NCBI GenBank assembly: GCA_006386115.1
Contig: VFIW01000072.1
Coordinates: 173,803-237,802, forward strand
Reading direction: 5' to 3'
Source: Globisporangium splendens
Taxonomy: Eukaryota > Oomycota > Peronosporomycetes > Pythiales > Pythiaceae
Length of the DNA stretch: 64,000 bases
The notes beneath the pieces are model-generated. The model was not told the DNA's origin. It searched no databases and worked only from the letters and a program-made list of their open reading frames with translations. The position numbers and the translations under genes are program-made. Positions 1 through 9,999 of this stretch are shown here, piece by piece. The first letter of the stretch is position 1. Each line of letters opens with the position of its first letter.

Positions 1-365
1 GCGGTGTCACCACATTTGATGCGCTTGCCCTCGGCATGTACGTACGTCTTGAAAACGGACTAAAACCACACAAAACCCTCACCAAATCGTGTGTTGTTGC
101 ATGTTGTTGTTGTTGTTAAAGCCCTGTTGTGACATTGTCGAGTGCGCAAACTGTGGTGCAGCTTGCCGCGGGGTTTCTCCGGTACATGAACGTGACCGAC
201 ACGATCGTGAGCAGCGTCACGCAGTATGTAGCGCTTGCAATCGACATCGCAAACGACACAAACGGCGTGCGAACCAAGTTGCATGGCGCTTTGCGCTCAA
301 ATCATAAGATCTACGACGACGCCGCGAGTGTCGACGACTGGAATACGTTCCTGGCGCAAGTCTGA
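1..365 (+). CDS. Glycosyltransferase (GT-B fold, GT41/OGT-like), C-terminal end; join(1..37,122..365), partial
   Basis: This is the 3' end of a gene entering from the left. Exon 1 reads GVTTFDALALG and stops being coding at a GTACGT donor. Resuming after an AAAG acceptor at 121 restores an isoleucine codon and continues as PVVTLSSAQ. A G-x-T-T-x-D-A-L-x-x-G-x-P-V-V-T signature near the nucleotide-sugar pocket, then a Y-V-x-L-A-x-x-I-A helix and a closing D-W-x-x-F-L, is the usual tail of GT-B enzymes such as O-GlcNAc transferase (GT41) and related bacterial transferases. The stop is TGA at 363-365. It converges on the membrane-protein gene at 486-998, 120 bp away. The donor substrate and the exact family cannot be decided from about 90 residues; another GT-B family remains possible. 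Confidence 0.6.
38..121 (+). other. Spliceosomal intron, 84 bp, phase 2
   Basis: The donor is GTACGT at 38 and the acceptor AAAG ends at 121, after a T-rich (TGT)n stretch. Splicing joins AT and C into an Ile codon and makes a continuous glycosyltransferase signature across the junction; without it the upstream frame ends in a Cys run and a stop. It is the only intron I can argue for in the window. Confidence 0.6.
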
Positions 366-485
366 CTTGTGTGTAAATCTGTGTGTATAACGAGTAGAAG
401 AGCCTGAGAGAGAGAGAGAGAACATGAAGCCAATCGATGTGCACCACAAGCAGTGCTATCTCGAGAACAACCTCGCGATTTCCAT

Positions 486-998
486 TTACCAGGCAGCACT
501 GCCGCCCGGTCTCCCACCTTCACCGCCACCACCCTGCTCTTGTGCTAACTTCGCTGCGAGTTTTGCGTCGGCGGCTGCAGCAGTTGGCAATACGACCATC
601 TCCACGTTGCGCGTTGTGTTGTTGTCACTGTCGCCGGTTGCTTGGGTTGCTGGTGCGCTCCTGGGACTCGCAGACCTCCGGGCACCCATCAAGAAGCTCC
701 AGAGTCCGCCCGATTCTTGCAATGCTGTGTCGTCATGCTCGTCCGCAGTAGCGGCGTCGGCAGCGCCACTCGTAGTCGGACTCTTCGTAAGTTGTGGTTT
801 TGAGTGCCGCCGCGACACGGTGGGCAATGACGCAGCTTCGCTTTCCTCGCGACTGCGCTGCATCGACCGACGGCGGTGCCAGCAGCTGATACCGATGAAG
901 CACGCGAGCACGACGAGCCCCAGGAACACGAATCCCACGATCTTCTCGAGCTTGTCGTCTGGATTCGTGCTATTCCGCGCCATTATCGTCGTGGGCAT
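486..998 (-). CDS. Small single-pass membrane protein, unknown function (170 aa)
   Basis: I do not recognise the family. The protein has a short polar N-terminus (about 19 residues, with an N-S-T sequon), one hydrophobic segment at about 20-40 (IVGFVFLGLVVLACFIGISC), and then a basic stop-transfer HRRRS. The cytosolic-looking tail is Ser/Thr/Ala-rich and low in complexity, with an acidic patch (DEHDD) and a Gly-rich end. The layout suggests a type III or tail-exposed adaptor-like protein. It starts at the first ATG (996-998); a second ATG five codons on (MARNST) is equally usable. The stop is TAA at 486-488. A donor-like GTAAAT overlaps the stop, but splicing there would run the gene into the convergent glycosyltransferase exon, so I kept the unspliced end. 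Confidence 0.5.
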   Translation of the reverse strand: MPTTIMARNSTNPDDKLEKIVGFVFLGLVVLACFIGISCWHRRRSMQRSREESEAASLPTVSRRHSKPQLTKSPTTSGAADAATADEHDDTALQESGGLWSFLMGARRSASPRSAPATQATGDSDNNTTRNVEMVVLPTAAAADAKLAAKLAQEQGGGGEGGRPGGSAAW

Positions 999-1561
999 TT
1001 CTGTCGCTTTGTGCCTGCTTCCTCTGTGCTCGTCTGTCGTTTATGGCATGCTCGCATCGCAGAAAGAATGCGGAAGGAATGTCGTGCTGGCTGCTCCTAG
1101 GTGCAAAGCATGTGAGCGATAAATTATGGAACCTTCGCATCTGGACGGAGCACAGGCGCCACCGCAGTGTCATTTAAATCAGGGAGGGACAGGTACAGGG
1201 TGGAAGGGTGTCCTCAACGCTACACACCTTGGGGAGTCTCGCGTCTTGTAATCGGCACGTGTGTTGGCAGACGCATCGCATGATCAGCGGTGAGTGGAAG
1301 GCTCGAGAAGCGTTCAACTCGATTCTTGCAAAAGATGCATCTTTCGACAACGGAGGATGCTTCACCCCTGTTTAGTACACTTATGAAAATTCATACTTCG
1401 AAGTACCTGATGCGATGCTGCACAATGGTGAAATAAGTGCAACACTTCAGTTGAAAGAACCTTTATAAATGTATACGACAATTTTGAACCTTTGCAGCTT
1501 GCACTGCCATCCTTTCTTCAAGAGCGGGTGCACACACGAGTCTCTCACACAGACGCTTTCC
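999..1561. other. Intergenic, nothing recognised
   Basis: This stretch holds the upstream region of the membrane-protein gene and the 3' flank of the first ACOX gene. Only short unconvincing ORFs occur, and no RNA gene or repeat is seen. Confidence 0.5.
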
Positions 1562-3580
1562 TTACAAGTCTGATTGGATCAACGGCTTCAGGTACTTTTC
1601 GTAGCTCTCAGCAACCTGGGTCTTGTTCAGTGGCTCATCAGCAGCGCGCTTCACCAGCGCACGGTAGATATCACCATCGTAGCGTCCGATCGTCGAGTTG
1701 AGCTCAAAGTCCGAAAAGTCCCACGCGTCGGTAAGCAGCACAGCGTTCTTGCGAACCACAGGCAGCAGACTCACAATGTACTGTCGCACGAGCTCGCCCT
1801 GAGCCGACGATAAGTAGTTGTCTTCGCGGAAATCCCCGAGGCTCTTGACGATCAACGATGAGCCGAAGAGAGCACACAGCTTCGCGACCGCGACCTGCGT
1901 TGGACCAGCGGGAACAGACGCCACGCCCTTCACGAACGCATCCAGAAGCAAGAGCTCAGCGTGAGCCGTCGACGCGCGCGTCATCAGCACCATGCACGCG
2001 TTGCTGTCGTTGTTGGTCGCTTGCATTTGCTTGGCGAGGCGCACAACAATACGAGCAGCGCGCGTCTCGAAGGCTTCAAGGAGCAACTTGAAGTTGGCAA
2101 AGTCTTCAGGCTTTTGCGCACTGCAACGAACGCTTGGGTTTGCGTACTGCTTGGTCTTCGCCAAGAAGCTCGTGCTGTTGCTCTCTGGCGGTGGGACTTC
2201 ACCGGTGGCGTCACTCTTGAACGGCATCGTCACAAGAACCTTCAGCAGGTAACGCGCGTGCTGCTGCACGAGCACATCAAACGTGCCTTCGAAAGTGTTG
2301 GCACCAACAATTTCCGCAAAAATGTGGCCCAAGTTGCTCGAGTTCGTGAAACCGTGGCCACCACACATGCGACGGCACGTTTCAATACCGTCACTCACGT
2401 TAACTGCAAGCCACGCCTTCAAGCCAGACGTCGTCGCGTGCAGTTCCGCGAGCTTCTGCCCGAAAGACCCCTTGCCGAATTTGATGATATCGACGGCTTC
2501 GTTGTGAAGCTGCATGATCCATCGACCAGCAAAGTTCGCAGCGTACGAGATGGCGATGAATGGGAACAGCGCGTTTTGCTGGTTCTGGTAGTCGAGAACT
2601 TGGAATTCACCCTTGCCAGTCGGGGTTCGTCCTTGGACACGAGCCGCACTGAAACGTGTAGTAATGGTCGCAGCCGACGCCATCATCAAGCCAAAACTGT
2701 GAATCAGGTTGGCTCGCACTTCCACCATGGTAAGGTAGACGAGCTTGTCGCTCTTGGGCTTAACAAAAGTGCCATCAGGGAGCACCTTGGCGTATCGCAT
2801 CATCATGTTTTCACGCGGAATGCGCACGTTGTGAAACGCGCAATAGCCGTTGTCCACGGACTGGAAGCCGACCTTTGGTCCGATGTCACCACACTCAATA
2901 CCTGGCAATGGTTCGTGGTTTTCCAGCGAGCGCAATTGCACAAGGAACGCTTGAACACCAACATCCGCTCCATCCAAGAACAAACGCGCGTGCACGATCG
3001 CGTGGTTGGCCGTCTTGCCAAGACCACCAGGCCACCACTTGCGACTCGTCAGCGTCGGTGAATTGATGATGAATTGTTGCGCCGCCTTGTCGTAGTGCGC
3101 CGTGGTCTCAATACCCTGCACGTTCGAGCCGTGGCCCAATTCCGTTTGAGCGTACGCACCAAAAATCTTGTAGTTCTTGGCGAGCGGCAACCACTTTTTC
3201 TGTTGCTCTTCGTCGGCTTGGTTCTCGAGCGTCGGGATGAACATCGAGCGATGCACGTCCATGCCAAGGGGTTCGCCGAGCGCACGGTACAGGTATTGCT
3301 GGTCGACAGGGTCCGTAATGTTCTTCTCCTTGAGCAATCGCACGTAGTGGTACGCTTTCTTGATGCCGTAGTTGTATCGCTGCGTGTGGTTGCGGTAGAG
3401 CATATCGCGGTCCGAGAGCACGGGGTGGTCCGCGATCACCTGCGTCATCTCCTTGCGGCGCGCATTCTTCTCAGCCGACTCGCGCAGGATGTTCGTGAGC
3501 ACGACCGGGTTCACGTCGCCACCGGCACGTTCCTTCTTGAGCAGCAGCGGCGCGAGGTCCTTGAGTTCCGTGGCGCTCAT
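1562..3580 (-). CDS. Acyl-CoA oxidase (peroxisomal), paralogue 1
   Basis: ACOX oxidises acyl-CoA to trans-2-enoyl-CoA with FAD and passes electrons to O2, giving H2O2: the first step of peroxisomal beta-oxidation. The 672-aa length matches the family. An N-terminal alpha domain (about 15-135) is followed by the middle beta domain with YAQTELGHGSN (about 142-152) and SPTLTSRKWWPGG. The flavin domain carries CRRMCGGHGF and TFEG, whose Glu sits where ACOX enzymes have the catalytic base. The C-terminal ACOX domain ends in YLKPLIQSDL. The frame is open 43 codons further upstream, but I chose the ATG at 3578-3580 because all paralogues begin M-x-(x)-ELKDLAPLL there and an initiator motif lies 46-65 bp upstream, inside that extension. 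The C-terminal SDL is not a canonical peroxisomal PTS1. Confidence 0.95.
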   Translation of the reverse strand: MSATELKDLAPLLLKKERAGGDVNPVVLTNILRESAEKNARRKEMTQVIADHPVLSDRDMLYRNHTQRYNYGIKKAYHYVRLLKEKNITDPVDQQYLYRALGEPLGMDVHRSMFIPTLENQADEEQQKKWLPLAKNYKIFGAYAQTELGHGSNVQGIETTAHYDKAAQQFIINSPTLTSRKWWPGGLGKTANHAIVHARLFLDGADVGVQAFLVQLRSLENHEPLPGIECGDIGPKVGFQSVDNGYCAFHNVRIPRENMMMRYAKVLPDGTFVKPKSDKLVYLTMVEVRANLIHSFGLMMASAATITTRFSAARVQGRTPTGKGEFQVLDYQNQQNALFPFIAISYAANFAGRWIMQLHNEAVDIIKFGKGSFGQKLAELHATTSGLKAWLAVNVSDGIETCRRMCGGHGFTNSSNLGHIFAEIVGANTFEGTFDVLVQQHARYLLKVLVTMPFKSDATGEVPPPESNSTSFLAKTKQYANPSVRCSAQKPEDFANFKLLLEAFETRAARIVVRLAKQMQATNNDSNACMVLMTRASTAHAELLLLDAFVKGVASVPAGPTQVAVAKLCALFGSSLIVKSLGDFREDNYLSSAQGELVRQYIVSLLPVVRKNAVLLTDAWDFSDFELNSTIGRYDGDIYRALVKRAADEPLNKTQVAESYEKYLKPLIQSDL

Positions 3581-3625
3581 ATTAGCAGAGAATAGAATGT
3601 GGTGGCGATCGATCAGCGAGGACGA

Positions 3626-3645
3626 CGGCAAATTGCGGAATGAGC
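3626..3645 (-). promoter_or_regulatory. Oomycete Inr + FPR core promoter of ACOX 1
   Basis: The minus strand reads GCTCATTCCGCAATTTGCCG. This fits the oomycete initiator (TCATTYY) fused to the flanking promoter region (CAWTTTG). It lies 46-65 bp upstream of the ATG and is nearly identical to the one at 6118-6137. Confidence 0.75.
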
Positions 3646-4054
3646 GCAAATTGCACTGCAGGTTGCAGTAGGGCCAGGGGCTACTATTGAGGGATCGTTC
3701 AACCGTCAATGTTGGCCCGTTTATTTGACGTAAACCATTCGGATCTCCGCTTGGACAAGCAGCTGCATCTTATTTCAAGACTCTTGGTAACTTGGTGCCG
3801 CTGAGTAAAAGTTCATTTACTGCTTTGAAATATATGGCGAGTGATTGGCATTGCCATCGCGCTTCCATTGGATATAAATATGCCAAACTCCACACAGCAA
3901 AGACTGCAAGTTGAAGATGCAATGCAGGCTTGCACTAACTTGTCTCAATGCACAGCACAAGCAGAAGATAAAAATATACATTATCACAAATTACGTGCGG
4001 TAGACTGCACTTTACTCGTTTTTACTTGAACTAACCAAAGATGTCCCTCTTTGC

Positions 4055-6058
4055 CTACAAACCCGACTGGATCAATGGCTTCAAGTACTGTTCGTAGCTC
4101 TCGGCGACCTGCGTCTTGTTCAGTGGCTCATCGGCGGCCCGCTGCACAAGCGCGCGATAGATGTCGCCGTCGTAGCGGCCGATTGTCGAGTTGAGCTCGA
4201 AGTCCGTGAAGTCCCAGGCATCGGTCAGCAGCACAGCGTTCTTGCGGATCACCGGCAGCAGACGCAGAGTCTGCTGGCGCACGGCGTCGGCTTGCGCCGA
4301 GCTCAAGTAGTTGTCCTCGCGGAAGTCTCCGAGCGAGTTCACAATGAGCGACGCGCCGAAGAGCGCGCACAAGTTGGACACAGCAACCTTGGATGGACCC
4401 GCTGGGATCTTCTCCAGACCCTTCACGAACGCTTCCAACAACATGAGCTCGGCGTGCGCGGTCGAGGCGCGCGACATAAGCACCATGCACGCGTTGCCGT
4501 CGTTGCTGGTCGCCTGCATTTGCTTCGCGAGACGCACGATGATGCGAGCAGTGCGCACTTCGAACGCCTGGAGAAGCAACTTGAAGTCGGCAAAGTCCTC
4601 TGGCTTCTGAGCCTTGCAGCGCAGGCTAGGGTCCAAGTATTGCTTCGTGCGCGCCAAGAAGCTCGTGCTGTTGCTTTCGTTAGCTTCATCGTTCTTGAAT
4701 GGGAGCGACACGAGCACCTTTAGCAAGTAGCGAGCGTGTTGCTGCACGAGCACGTCGAACGTGCCTTCGAACGTGTTGGAGCCGACAACTTCAGCGAAGA
4801 TGTGGCCCAAGTTGCTCGAGTTCGTGAAACCGTGGCCACCACACATGCGACGGCAGGTCTCGATGCCGTCACTGACGTGAGGAGCGAGCCACGCCTTCAA
4901 GCCCGACGACACAGCGTGCAGTTCCGCGAGCTTCGAGCCGAACGAGCCCTTGCCGTTCTTGATGATATCGACAGCGTCGTCGTGCATCTGGTTCATCGAG
5001 CGACCAGCGAAATTCGCAGCGTACGAGATCGCGATGAATGGGAAAAGCGCGTATTGTTGGTTCTGGTAGTCGAGCACCTGGAACTCGCCCTTGTCAGTTG
5101 GCTTACGGCCCTGGACACGAGCCGCACTGAAACGCGTCGTGATCGTAGTGGCCATTCCCATCATCAGCCCGAAGCTCTCAATCAAGTACGCGCGCACTTG
5201 CACCATCGTGAGGTATACGAGCTTGTCACTCTTTGGCTTGACGAACGTGCCGTCAGGGAGCACCTTGGCGTACCGCATCATCATGTTCTCGCGCGGGATG
5301 CGAACGTTGTGGAACGCAGCATATCCGTTGTCGACCGACTGGAAGCCGACCTTTGGACCAATGTCACCGACTTCGATGCCAGGCAATGGCTCGTGGTTCT
5401 CGAGCGAGCGCAACTGAACCATAAACGCCTGGACACCGAAATCTTTGCCGTCCAAGAACAAGCGCGCGTGCACAATCGCATGGTTCGCGGTCTTCGCGAG
5501 ACCACCAGGCCACCACTTGCGGCTCGTCAAGGTCGGCGAGTTAATGATGAACTCCTGCGACGCCTTGTCGAAGTGCGCCGTGGTCTCAATGCCCTGTACA
5601 TTCGAGCCGTGACCCAATTCGGTTTGCGCGTACGCGCCAAGGATCTTGAATTGCTTGGCCTTGAACAGCCATTTCTTCTGCTGCTCTTCGGTCGCTTGGT
5701 TCTCGAGCGTTGGGATGAACATCGAGCGATGCACGTCGACACCCGTTGGCTCACCGAGCGCGCTGTAGAGCACTTGCTGGTCCCATGGGTCCGTAATGTT
5801 CTTCTCCTCGATGAGCTTGGCGTAGTTGTACGCTTTCTTGATGCCGTAGTTGTATCGCTGCGCGTGGTTGCGGTAGAGCATGTCGCGGTCCGAGAGCACC
5901 GGGTGGTTCTCAATGAGCTTCAGCAGCTCCTTGCGGCGCTCGTTCTTGGCCGCCGACACGCGCAGGATAGCGGTGAGCTCGGCCGGGCTCACGTCGCCGC
6001 CGGCGCGCTCTTTCTTGAGCAGCAGCGGCGCAAGGTCCTTGAGTTCCGTGGCGCTCAT
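4055..6058 (-). CDS. Acyl-CoA oxidase (peroxisomal), paralogue 2
   Basis: A 667-aa ACOX in tandem with and very similar to paralogue 1 (same strand, 474 bp apart), with the same FAD-dependent oxidase role. Visible motifs are YAQTELGHGSN, SPTLTSRKWWPGG, IPRENMMMRYAKVLPDGTFV, CRRMCGGHGF and TFEGTFDVLVQQHARYLLK, the last carrying the catalytic Glu position. The C-terminus is PLIQSGL, so PTS1 would have to be the unusual SGL. I chose the ATG at 6056-6058 by alignment with the other paralogues (MSATELKDLAP); the ORF is open a further 71 codons upstream, but the Inr/FPR element lies inside that extension, so those codons are probably not transcribed. Confidence 0.95.
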   Translation of the reverse strand: MSATELKDLAPLLLKKERAGGDVSPAELTAILRVSAAKNERRKELLKLIENHPVLSDRDMLYRNHAQRYNYGIKKAYNYAKLIEEKNITDPWDQQVLYSALGEPTGVDVHRSMFIPTLENQATEEQQKKWLFKAKQFKILGAYAQTELGHGSNVQGIETTAHFDKASQEFIINSPTLTSRKWWPGGLAKTANHAIVHARLFLDGKDFGVQAFMVQLRSLENHEPLPGIEVGDIGPKVGFQSVDNGYAAFHNVRIPRENMMMRYAKVLPDGTFVKPKSDKLVYLTMVQVRAYLIESFGLMMGMATTITTRFSAARVQGRKPTDKGEFQVLDYQNQQYALFPFIAISYAANFAGRSMNQMHDDAVDIIKNGKGSFGSKLAELHAVSSGLKAWLAPHVSDGIETCRRMCGGHGFTNSSNLGHIFAEVVGSNTFEGTFDVLVQQHARYLLKVLVSLPFKNDEANESNSTSFLARTKQYLDPSLRCKAQKPEDFADFKLLLQAFEVRTARIIVRLAKQMQATSNDGNACMVLMSRASTAHAELMLLEAFVKGLEKIPAGPSKVAVSNLCALFGASLIVNSLGDFREDNYLSSAQADAVRQQTLRLLPVIRKNAVLLTDAWDFTDFELNSTIGRYDGDIYRALVQRAADEPLNKTQVAESYEQYLKPLIQSGL

Positions 6059-6117
6059 GGCCAGAGAGGGAGAGAGATACTGAAGCGGGTGTAGGTGGCG
6101 GCCGTGTGCGAACGAGG

Positions 6118-6137
6118 GCGCAAATTGCGGAATGATT
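6118..6137 (-). promoter_or_regulatory. Oomycete Inr + FPR core promoter of ACOX 2
   Basis: The minus strand reads AATCATTCCGCAATTTGCGC, 60-79 bp before the ATG. The core TCATTCCGCAATTTGC is identical to the ACOX 1 promoter, so the two tandem genes probably share start-site control. Confidence 0.75.
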
Positions 6138-7029
6138 CGCTCGGTATCTTGCCATGACCATCGCTTGCAAGAGCGGGCGAATGGGGGGAGACCGGTGCCA
6201 TGAACGCGAGCAGCGTTGCCGGAATCTTTCGCGATAGAGGTGTGATTGTGACGTACAGACGTTCGTGACATCTGCTCAATTTTGGTTTCTTATTTTAGTT
6301 GTCTGTCGCAATATCGATTCACTCACTGTCAACTGAAGTACTGATTGCTGTGATTATGAGCAGGAGCCAACAACATCCCTCACTTTCACACTACCTCGGG
6401 ACGCACTGTCTGCTGATACCTGATGGTTGTCAAATTGTGCATTTAACTTGCCTCAGTACGTGATGACTGACCAGATGGTTGTTGCGTGTTTATTCGCAAG
6501 ATGCAGTTGAGCGTTGACGACATCAAAGTGGCTGGCAGCTCGCACAATCGACGGCCCCCAATTTGCTGTTGGTTTGTGGGTCTCGCTGCATGTTGAAGCA
6601 GCAGGAAAATGCGTTTACTCAAACGTTTTGGGCAACAACGATCGGCGTGTTTATGCGAGCGTGGGACGTTCAAAAGACACGTCACACGGGGAAATCGCAT
6701 TACGTATCCGCAAGGCACAAGTGGGCTCTGTAAATGGCTGCGTAGCTATTGGTATCCACATACGTGGCTGTTTGTTGTGGTTTCAGGCAGAGAAGGTGAG
6801 TTGCCGTTGAAGTATACTTCATGGCATTCCTGTTGAGTCGACTGCTGTTGGGATGCACTCAGAGTGAAGGGATCACTCATCCAAGTCAACCTGCTTGCAG
6901 CAACGTTAAGCGGTCATTCAGGGCGATCTGTTTCGCAATGACAACATTCAGGTGAGCTTATGGAGAGGGTAGCTGATCCTAAGACTGATCTACGGCAAGC
7001 GCATTGACATATCTTTTCTTTTTTTCTTT
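6138..7029. other. Intergenic, nothing recognised
   Basis: The upstream flank of ACOX 2 and the 3' flank of the M13 gene. The small ORFs here show no family features. Confidence 0.5.
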
Positions 7030-9084
7030 TTACCACATCACGCAACTTTTTGCCGGGTTCATCTTGCTGCCGGGTTTGCACTTGAACGCCTTGGCAAAGT
7101 TGCCGTTGTTCATGGTCGCGCCGTTGACCCGCCATTGGTTTGGCGAGTGCACATCCGTGAGAAGCGTCTTCTTCATAGCGCCGTCACGTGCCTTGCTGCA
7201 AAACGCTTGACCGAACGAAATGAAGAACAGTTGGTTCGCTTCTTCGTCGCTGATCTCGGTACCAGCAGGCACGACGGCTTCAGAGCTCTTGATGTACTTT
7301 TGGTACGCGTCATAAGCCAGGGAGAGACCACCGTTGTCGGCGATGTTCTCCGTGATCGTCAGATTGCCGTTCACGTTATCAAGCGGAGATCCATCTTCAC
7401 CGTTTACCACAAAGGCACTGTATTGGTCCATGAGGCACTGAGCACGGGCATCGAACTCGTCGCTGGTCTCTGGCGTCCACCAGCTCCTTCGGTTGCCGTC
7501 ACCATCGTACTTTCGTCCCTCGCTGTCAAAGCCGTGCGTGAGTTCGTGACCCACAACAGCCCCAATAGCACCAAAGTTTTGCGACGGATGGCTCGAGCCG
7601 TTGAACATTGGAGGCTGCAAGATGCCTGCTGGAAACACCATTTGGTTCGCCGATGGGTTGTAGTACGCATTGACAGCAGACGCGGCCATCCCCCACTCCG
7701 TGCGGTCGACTGGGTTGCCGAGTTTCTGGAGTTCAAGATGAAAATCGTGCCGCTTAATCTTGTGAATGTTGTCAAAGAATGCGTGTCGATCCATCGTAAA
7801 CGGGTACGTCTTGTTTTGCAATGAGTGGCCGATGAGGTTAGAGAGTTTAGCGAGCTTCTTCTCTGCCTCAGCCCTGGTGGTTGCATCCAACCAAGAGACC
7901 TTTTGAATATGTTCCCCCATGGCGTCTTCCACAAGTTTCACCATCAACTTGGTCGATTCTTCGCGTTGTGTGTCGAACATTTTTGTGAAATAGTACTGGC
8001 CGATCAAATCGGGGAAGAAAGTTGTCTCATGGGTCACACAGACAGAGTTCCGCTCCGCGCGCTCTGTGGTGCCTGTAAGTGCAGTGCTGAAAAAGTCGAA
8101 GTATGCTTGAACAAAGTCATCACTGAGGTATCGAGCTTTCTCAGAAGTGTACAGGAACGTCAAGTACACCTTCAGGTCCTTCAACCCGAGCGAGGTCACC
8201 AATTCCTCGGTTTTGTCAAAATATTCCAACAGCTTGAGGATCACAGTCGACGATTCCGAGAGTTTTGAGTGCTTCAACAGACCGAGACCTTTCGCATATG
8301 CACCAAACGTGAGTGGGTACTTTGCAGCGGCATCCCTGTATCGCATCGGGTTGTAGGCGATATCTGGGTCGTCCAAATCGGCGAGGTTGTTCAGGATCCC
8401 AGCGAGCTCCATTTCAATCCCGATGATAGTGTTTGCAGCGTACTCGGGGTCAACTTCCTCTCCATCGGGTTGCACTGTACCATAGTGTGGGTCCACGCCA
8501 GCAAGCTCCAAAATCTTGGCAATGTACACCCGGTAGGCATCTTCGTACTTTGGGAACATATCGTCCAAGTAGTACGAAATGTCGGGGAGTATGAAGTCGT
8601 CGGCGTCAACATAGAACACGTTTGTCGTCGCGTTCTTCTCGTCAGCATTGATTCCGTAACTCATGAACATGTTTGTTCCGGTTCTGGAGATCTTCCCAGC
8701 GACCTTGAACAGAGCTTCCTTGGTGTCTGCCTTGGCGATCTTGGCAATGGTGTCCTGCAAAGGCTTGTTGCCAAGCGAGTTGAGTGTGCCCATATCCATG
8801 CAAGAATCCCAAAACTCGGACACAATTGGAAGCTTCTCCTTCAGGATCTCCTCAATTACGAGGTCATTGCGGTCTTGGATACCCGAGAAAGCGTAACTCG
8901 TACTGTCCTTTGAGTCTGGGATACCCGTGTTGCTGATCCAGGCGCCACAGGTGTACTGATAAAAGTCATCGCATGGGTCCGCCTTTGTGTCCATAAGGGA
9001 CGAGACTGTGCTCGGGAAAGCAGCCTTGGCTCTGCCGACCCCAAGCACAGCAGCGACGATGGCACTAGAGACGATCAGCTTCAT
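7030..9084 (-). CDS. Secreted M13 (neprilysin-like) zinc metalloprotease A
   Basis: M13 peptidases are zinc endopeptidases that cut small peptides outside the cell or at its surface. The 684-aa protein starts with a cleavable signal peptide (residues 1-21, ending RAKA-AFPS), so it is probably soluble and secreted; mammalian neprilysins are membrane-anchored instead. PCDDFYQYTCGAW (37-49) is the N-terminal signature. The zinc site is HELTH (513-517) plus E579 in ENIADNGG. NAYY (472-475), DVHSP with His646, and WRVNG are the substrate-binding motifs. The family's C-terminal CxxW is present as CVMW, the last four residues. All catalytic positions are intact. The start is the only ATG giving a signal peptide, 37-54 bp from an Inr element. 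It lies 971 bp from ACOX 2 on the same strand. Confidence 0.95.
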   Translation of the reverse strand: MKLIVSSAIVAAVLGVGRAKAAFPSTVSSLMDTKADPCDDFYQYTCGAWISNTGIPDSKDSTSYAFSGIQDRNDLVIEEILKEKLPIVSEFWDSCMDMGTLNSLGNKPLQDTIAKIAKADTKEALFKVAGKISRTGTNMFMSYGINADEKNATTNVFYVDADDFILPDISYYLDDMFPKYEDAYRVYIAKILELAGVDPHYGTVQPDGEEVDPEYAANTIIGIEMELAGILNNLADLDDPDIAYNPMRYRDAAAKYPLTFGAYAKGLGLLKHSKLSESSTVILKLLEYFDKTEELVTSLGLKDLKVYLTFLYTSEKARYLSDDFVQAYFDFFSTALTGTTERAERNSVCVTHETTFFPDLIGQYYFTKMFDTQREESTKLMVKLVEDAMGEHIQKVSWLDATTRAEAEKKLAKLSNLIGHSLQNKTYPFTMDRHAFFDNIHKIKRHDFHLELQKLGNPVDRTEWGMAASAVNAYYNPSANQMVFPAGILQPPMFNGSSHPSQNFGAIGAVVGHELTHGFDSEGRKYDGDGNRRSWWTPETSDEFDARAQCLMDQYSAFVVNGEDGSPLDNVNGNLTITENIADNGGLSLAYDAYQKYIKSSEAVVPAGTEISDEEANQLFFISFGQAFCSKARDGAMKKTLLTDVHSPNQWRVNGATMNNGNFAKAFKCKPGSKMNPAKSCVMW

Positions 9085-9120
9085 GGCGAAGGGAGGTGGT
9101 GACCAACGTGTGTCCGAAGG

Positions 9121-9138
9121 CGCGAAATGGAGAATGAA
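9121..9138 (-). promoter_or_regulatory. Inr/FPR-like core promoter of M13 A
   Basis: The minus strand reads TTCATTCTCCATTTCGCG, 37-54 bp upstream of the ATG. The M13 copies at 21334, 27436 and 32135 carry a close variant (TCATTCTTCATTTCAC) at a similar distance. Confidence 0.65.
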
Positions 9139-9781
9139 CGGGCCACGAAACCAGCTTCCTGCACCCTTGGCATACTACAACGCATGTAGAACTCATTTGG
9201 GTGGGCACAGACTGTTCACCCATGTCGTCCAGCTGAAGAAGACGCACTGATACGCTAGTTGCTCGAAAGCATTTGCACCCACGATGGATTTTGGGCTGCT
9301 CACTTCGAAATGGGTGAGCTTTTGGCATGATATAAATCAGGATAATGCAGCTGACCGTTGCAGTGCATTCTCATTGGACAACGGAGACTTTGGACATGGG
9401 TACAACCGTGAGGTGGCTCAGAAGCCGACCTAATTGCAAAAGGGCTCCTGCAACTATTCATGCGCGAGCTATAATCGCTTCGTTCTGATTCGCTCGTGTA
9501 CGTGCTGCTGAGTTTTCGAGGTACAAATGTGACCACCGAATGCTGCACTATCATTTAAATACCCATTCAAAATGAAATGTCCTTGTCTATTTTCTTGACA
9601 GGTTGCAGTTGTCAATATGCATAAAACTCGGATACCTTTGATTTCTGATACTTTATACTACCTGTGAGAAAAGCGAAACCTTGGACAATTAGTATACAAA
9701 ATCAGCAATTCGACCATGAGGAACGTTGCGTTGAGCGTAGATGCAACTTCAGGCATTCGTCAACGCCAAGGCAGCTTGATT
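9139..9781. other. Intergenic up to the LINE 3' end, nothing recognised
   Basis: AT-rich sequence between the M13 A promoter and the 3' tail of the LINE. No ORF with family features is seen. Confidence 0.45.
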
Positions 9782-9999
9782 CTTTATGAGGTGAGGTATA
9801 TTTAGGTTCATCTTCGTGACCTACAATATCCATTCTCCTACCTAATCTTCATTGCGAATATCATAAAGGAGTGTAAATGTGTCTATAGCGAGGATTGCAC
9901 TAGATCACTTCTAACTGCTAAATAATCTTTGACCAGGATGGCATGTTCTCTTGGTCCTATGTGAGGCTGCCTTGTGTTGTCCAATGACCTTGGGTCTTC

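Noticed and set aside
217..488. Splicing of the membrane-protein gene from GTAAAT (about 484) to a (CT)n-CAG acceptor (about 404)
   Set aside because: The sites look good, but the extension would be antisense to the convergent glycosyltransferase exon and gives only an Arg-rich tail. The plain stop at 486 is simpler.
424..1122. 232-codon plus ORF at the left end
   Set aside because: It is opposite the membrane-protein ORF. The plus translation is Cys/Ser-rich with no pattern, and the minus frame has a clear transmembrane segment.
4736..6094. Long plus-strand ORFs opposite the ACOX and M13 genes (also 55084-56715 minus and 25331-26515 plus)
   Set aside because: Each mirrors a confident gene on the other strand, recurs wherever that gene recurs, and has no motif of its own.
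7030..9084. Membrane-anchored neprilysin
   Set aside because: The N-terminal hydrophobic stretch is followed by a good signal-peptidase site and begins at residue 1, so a secreted form is favoured over a type II anchor.
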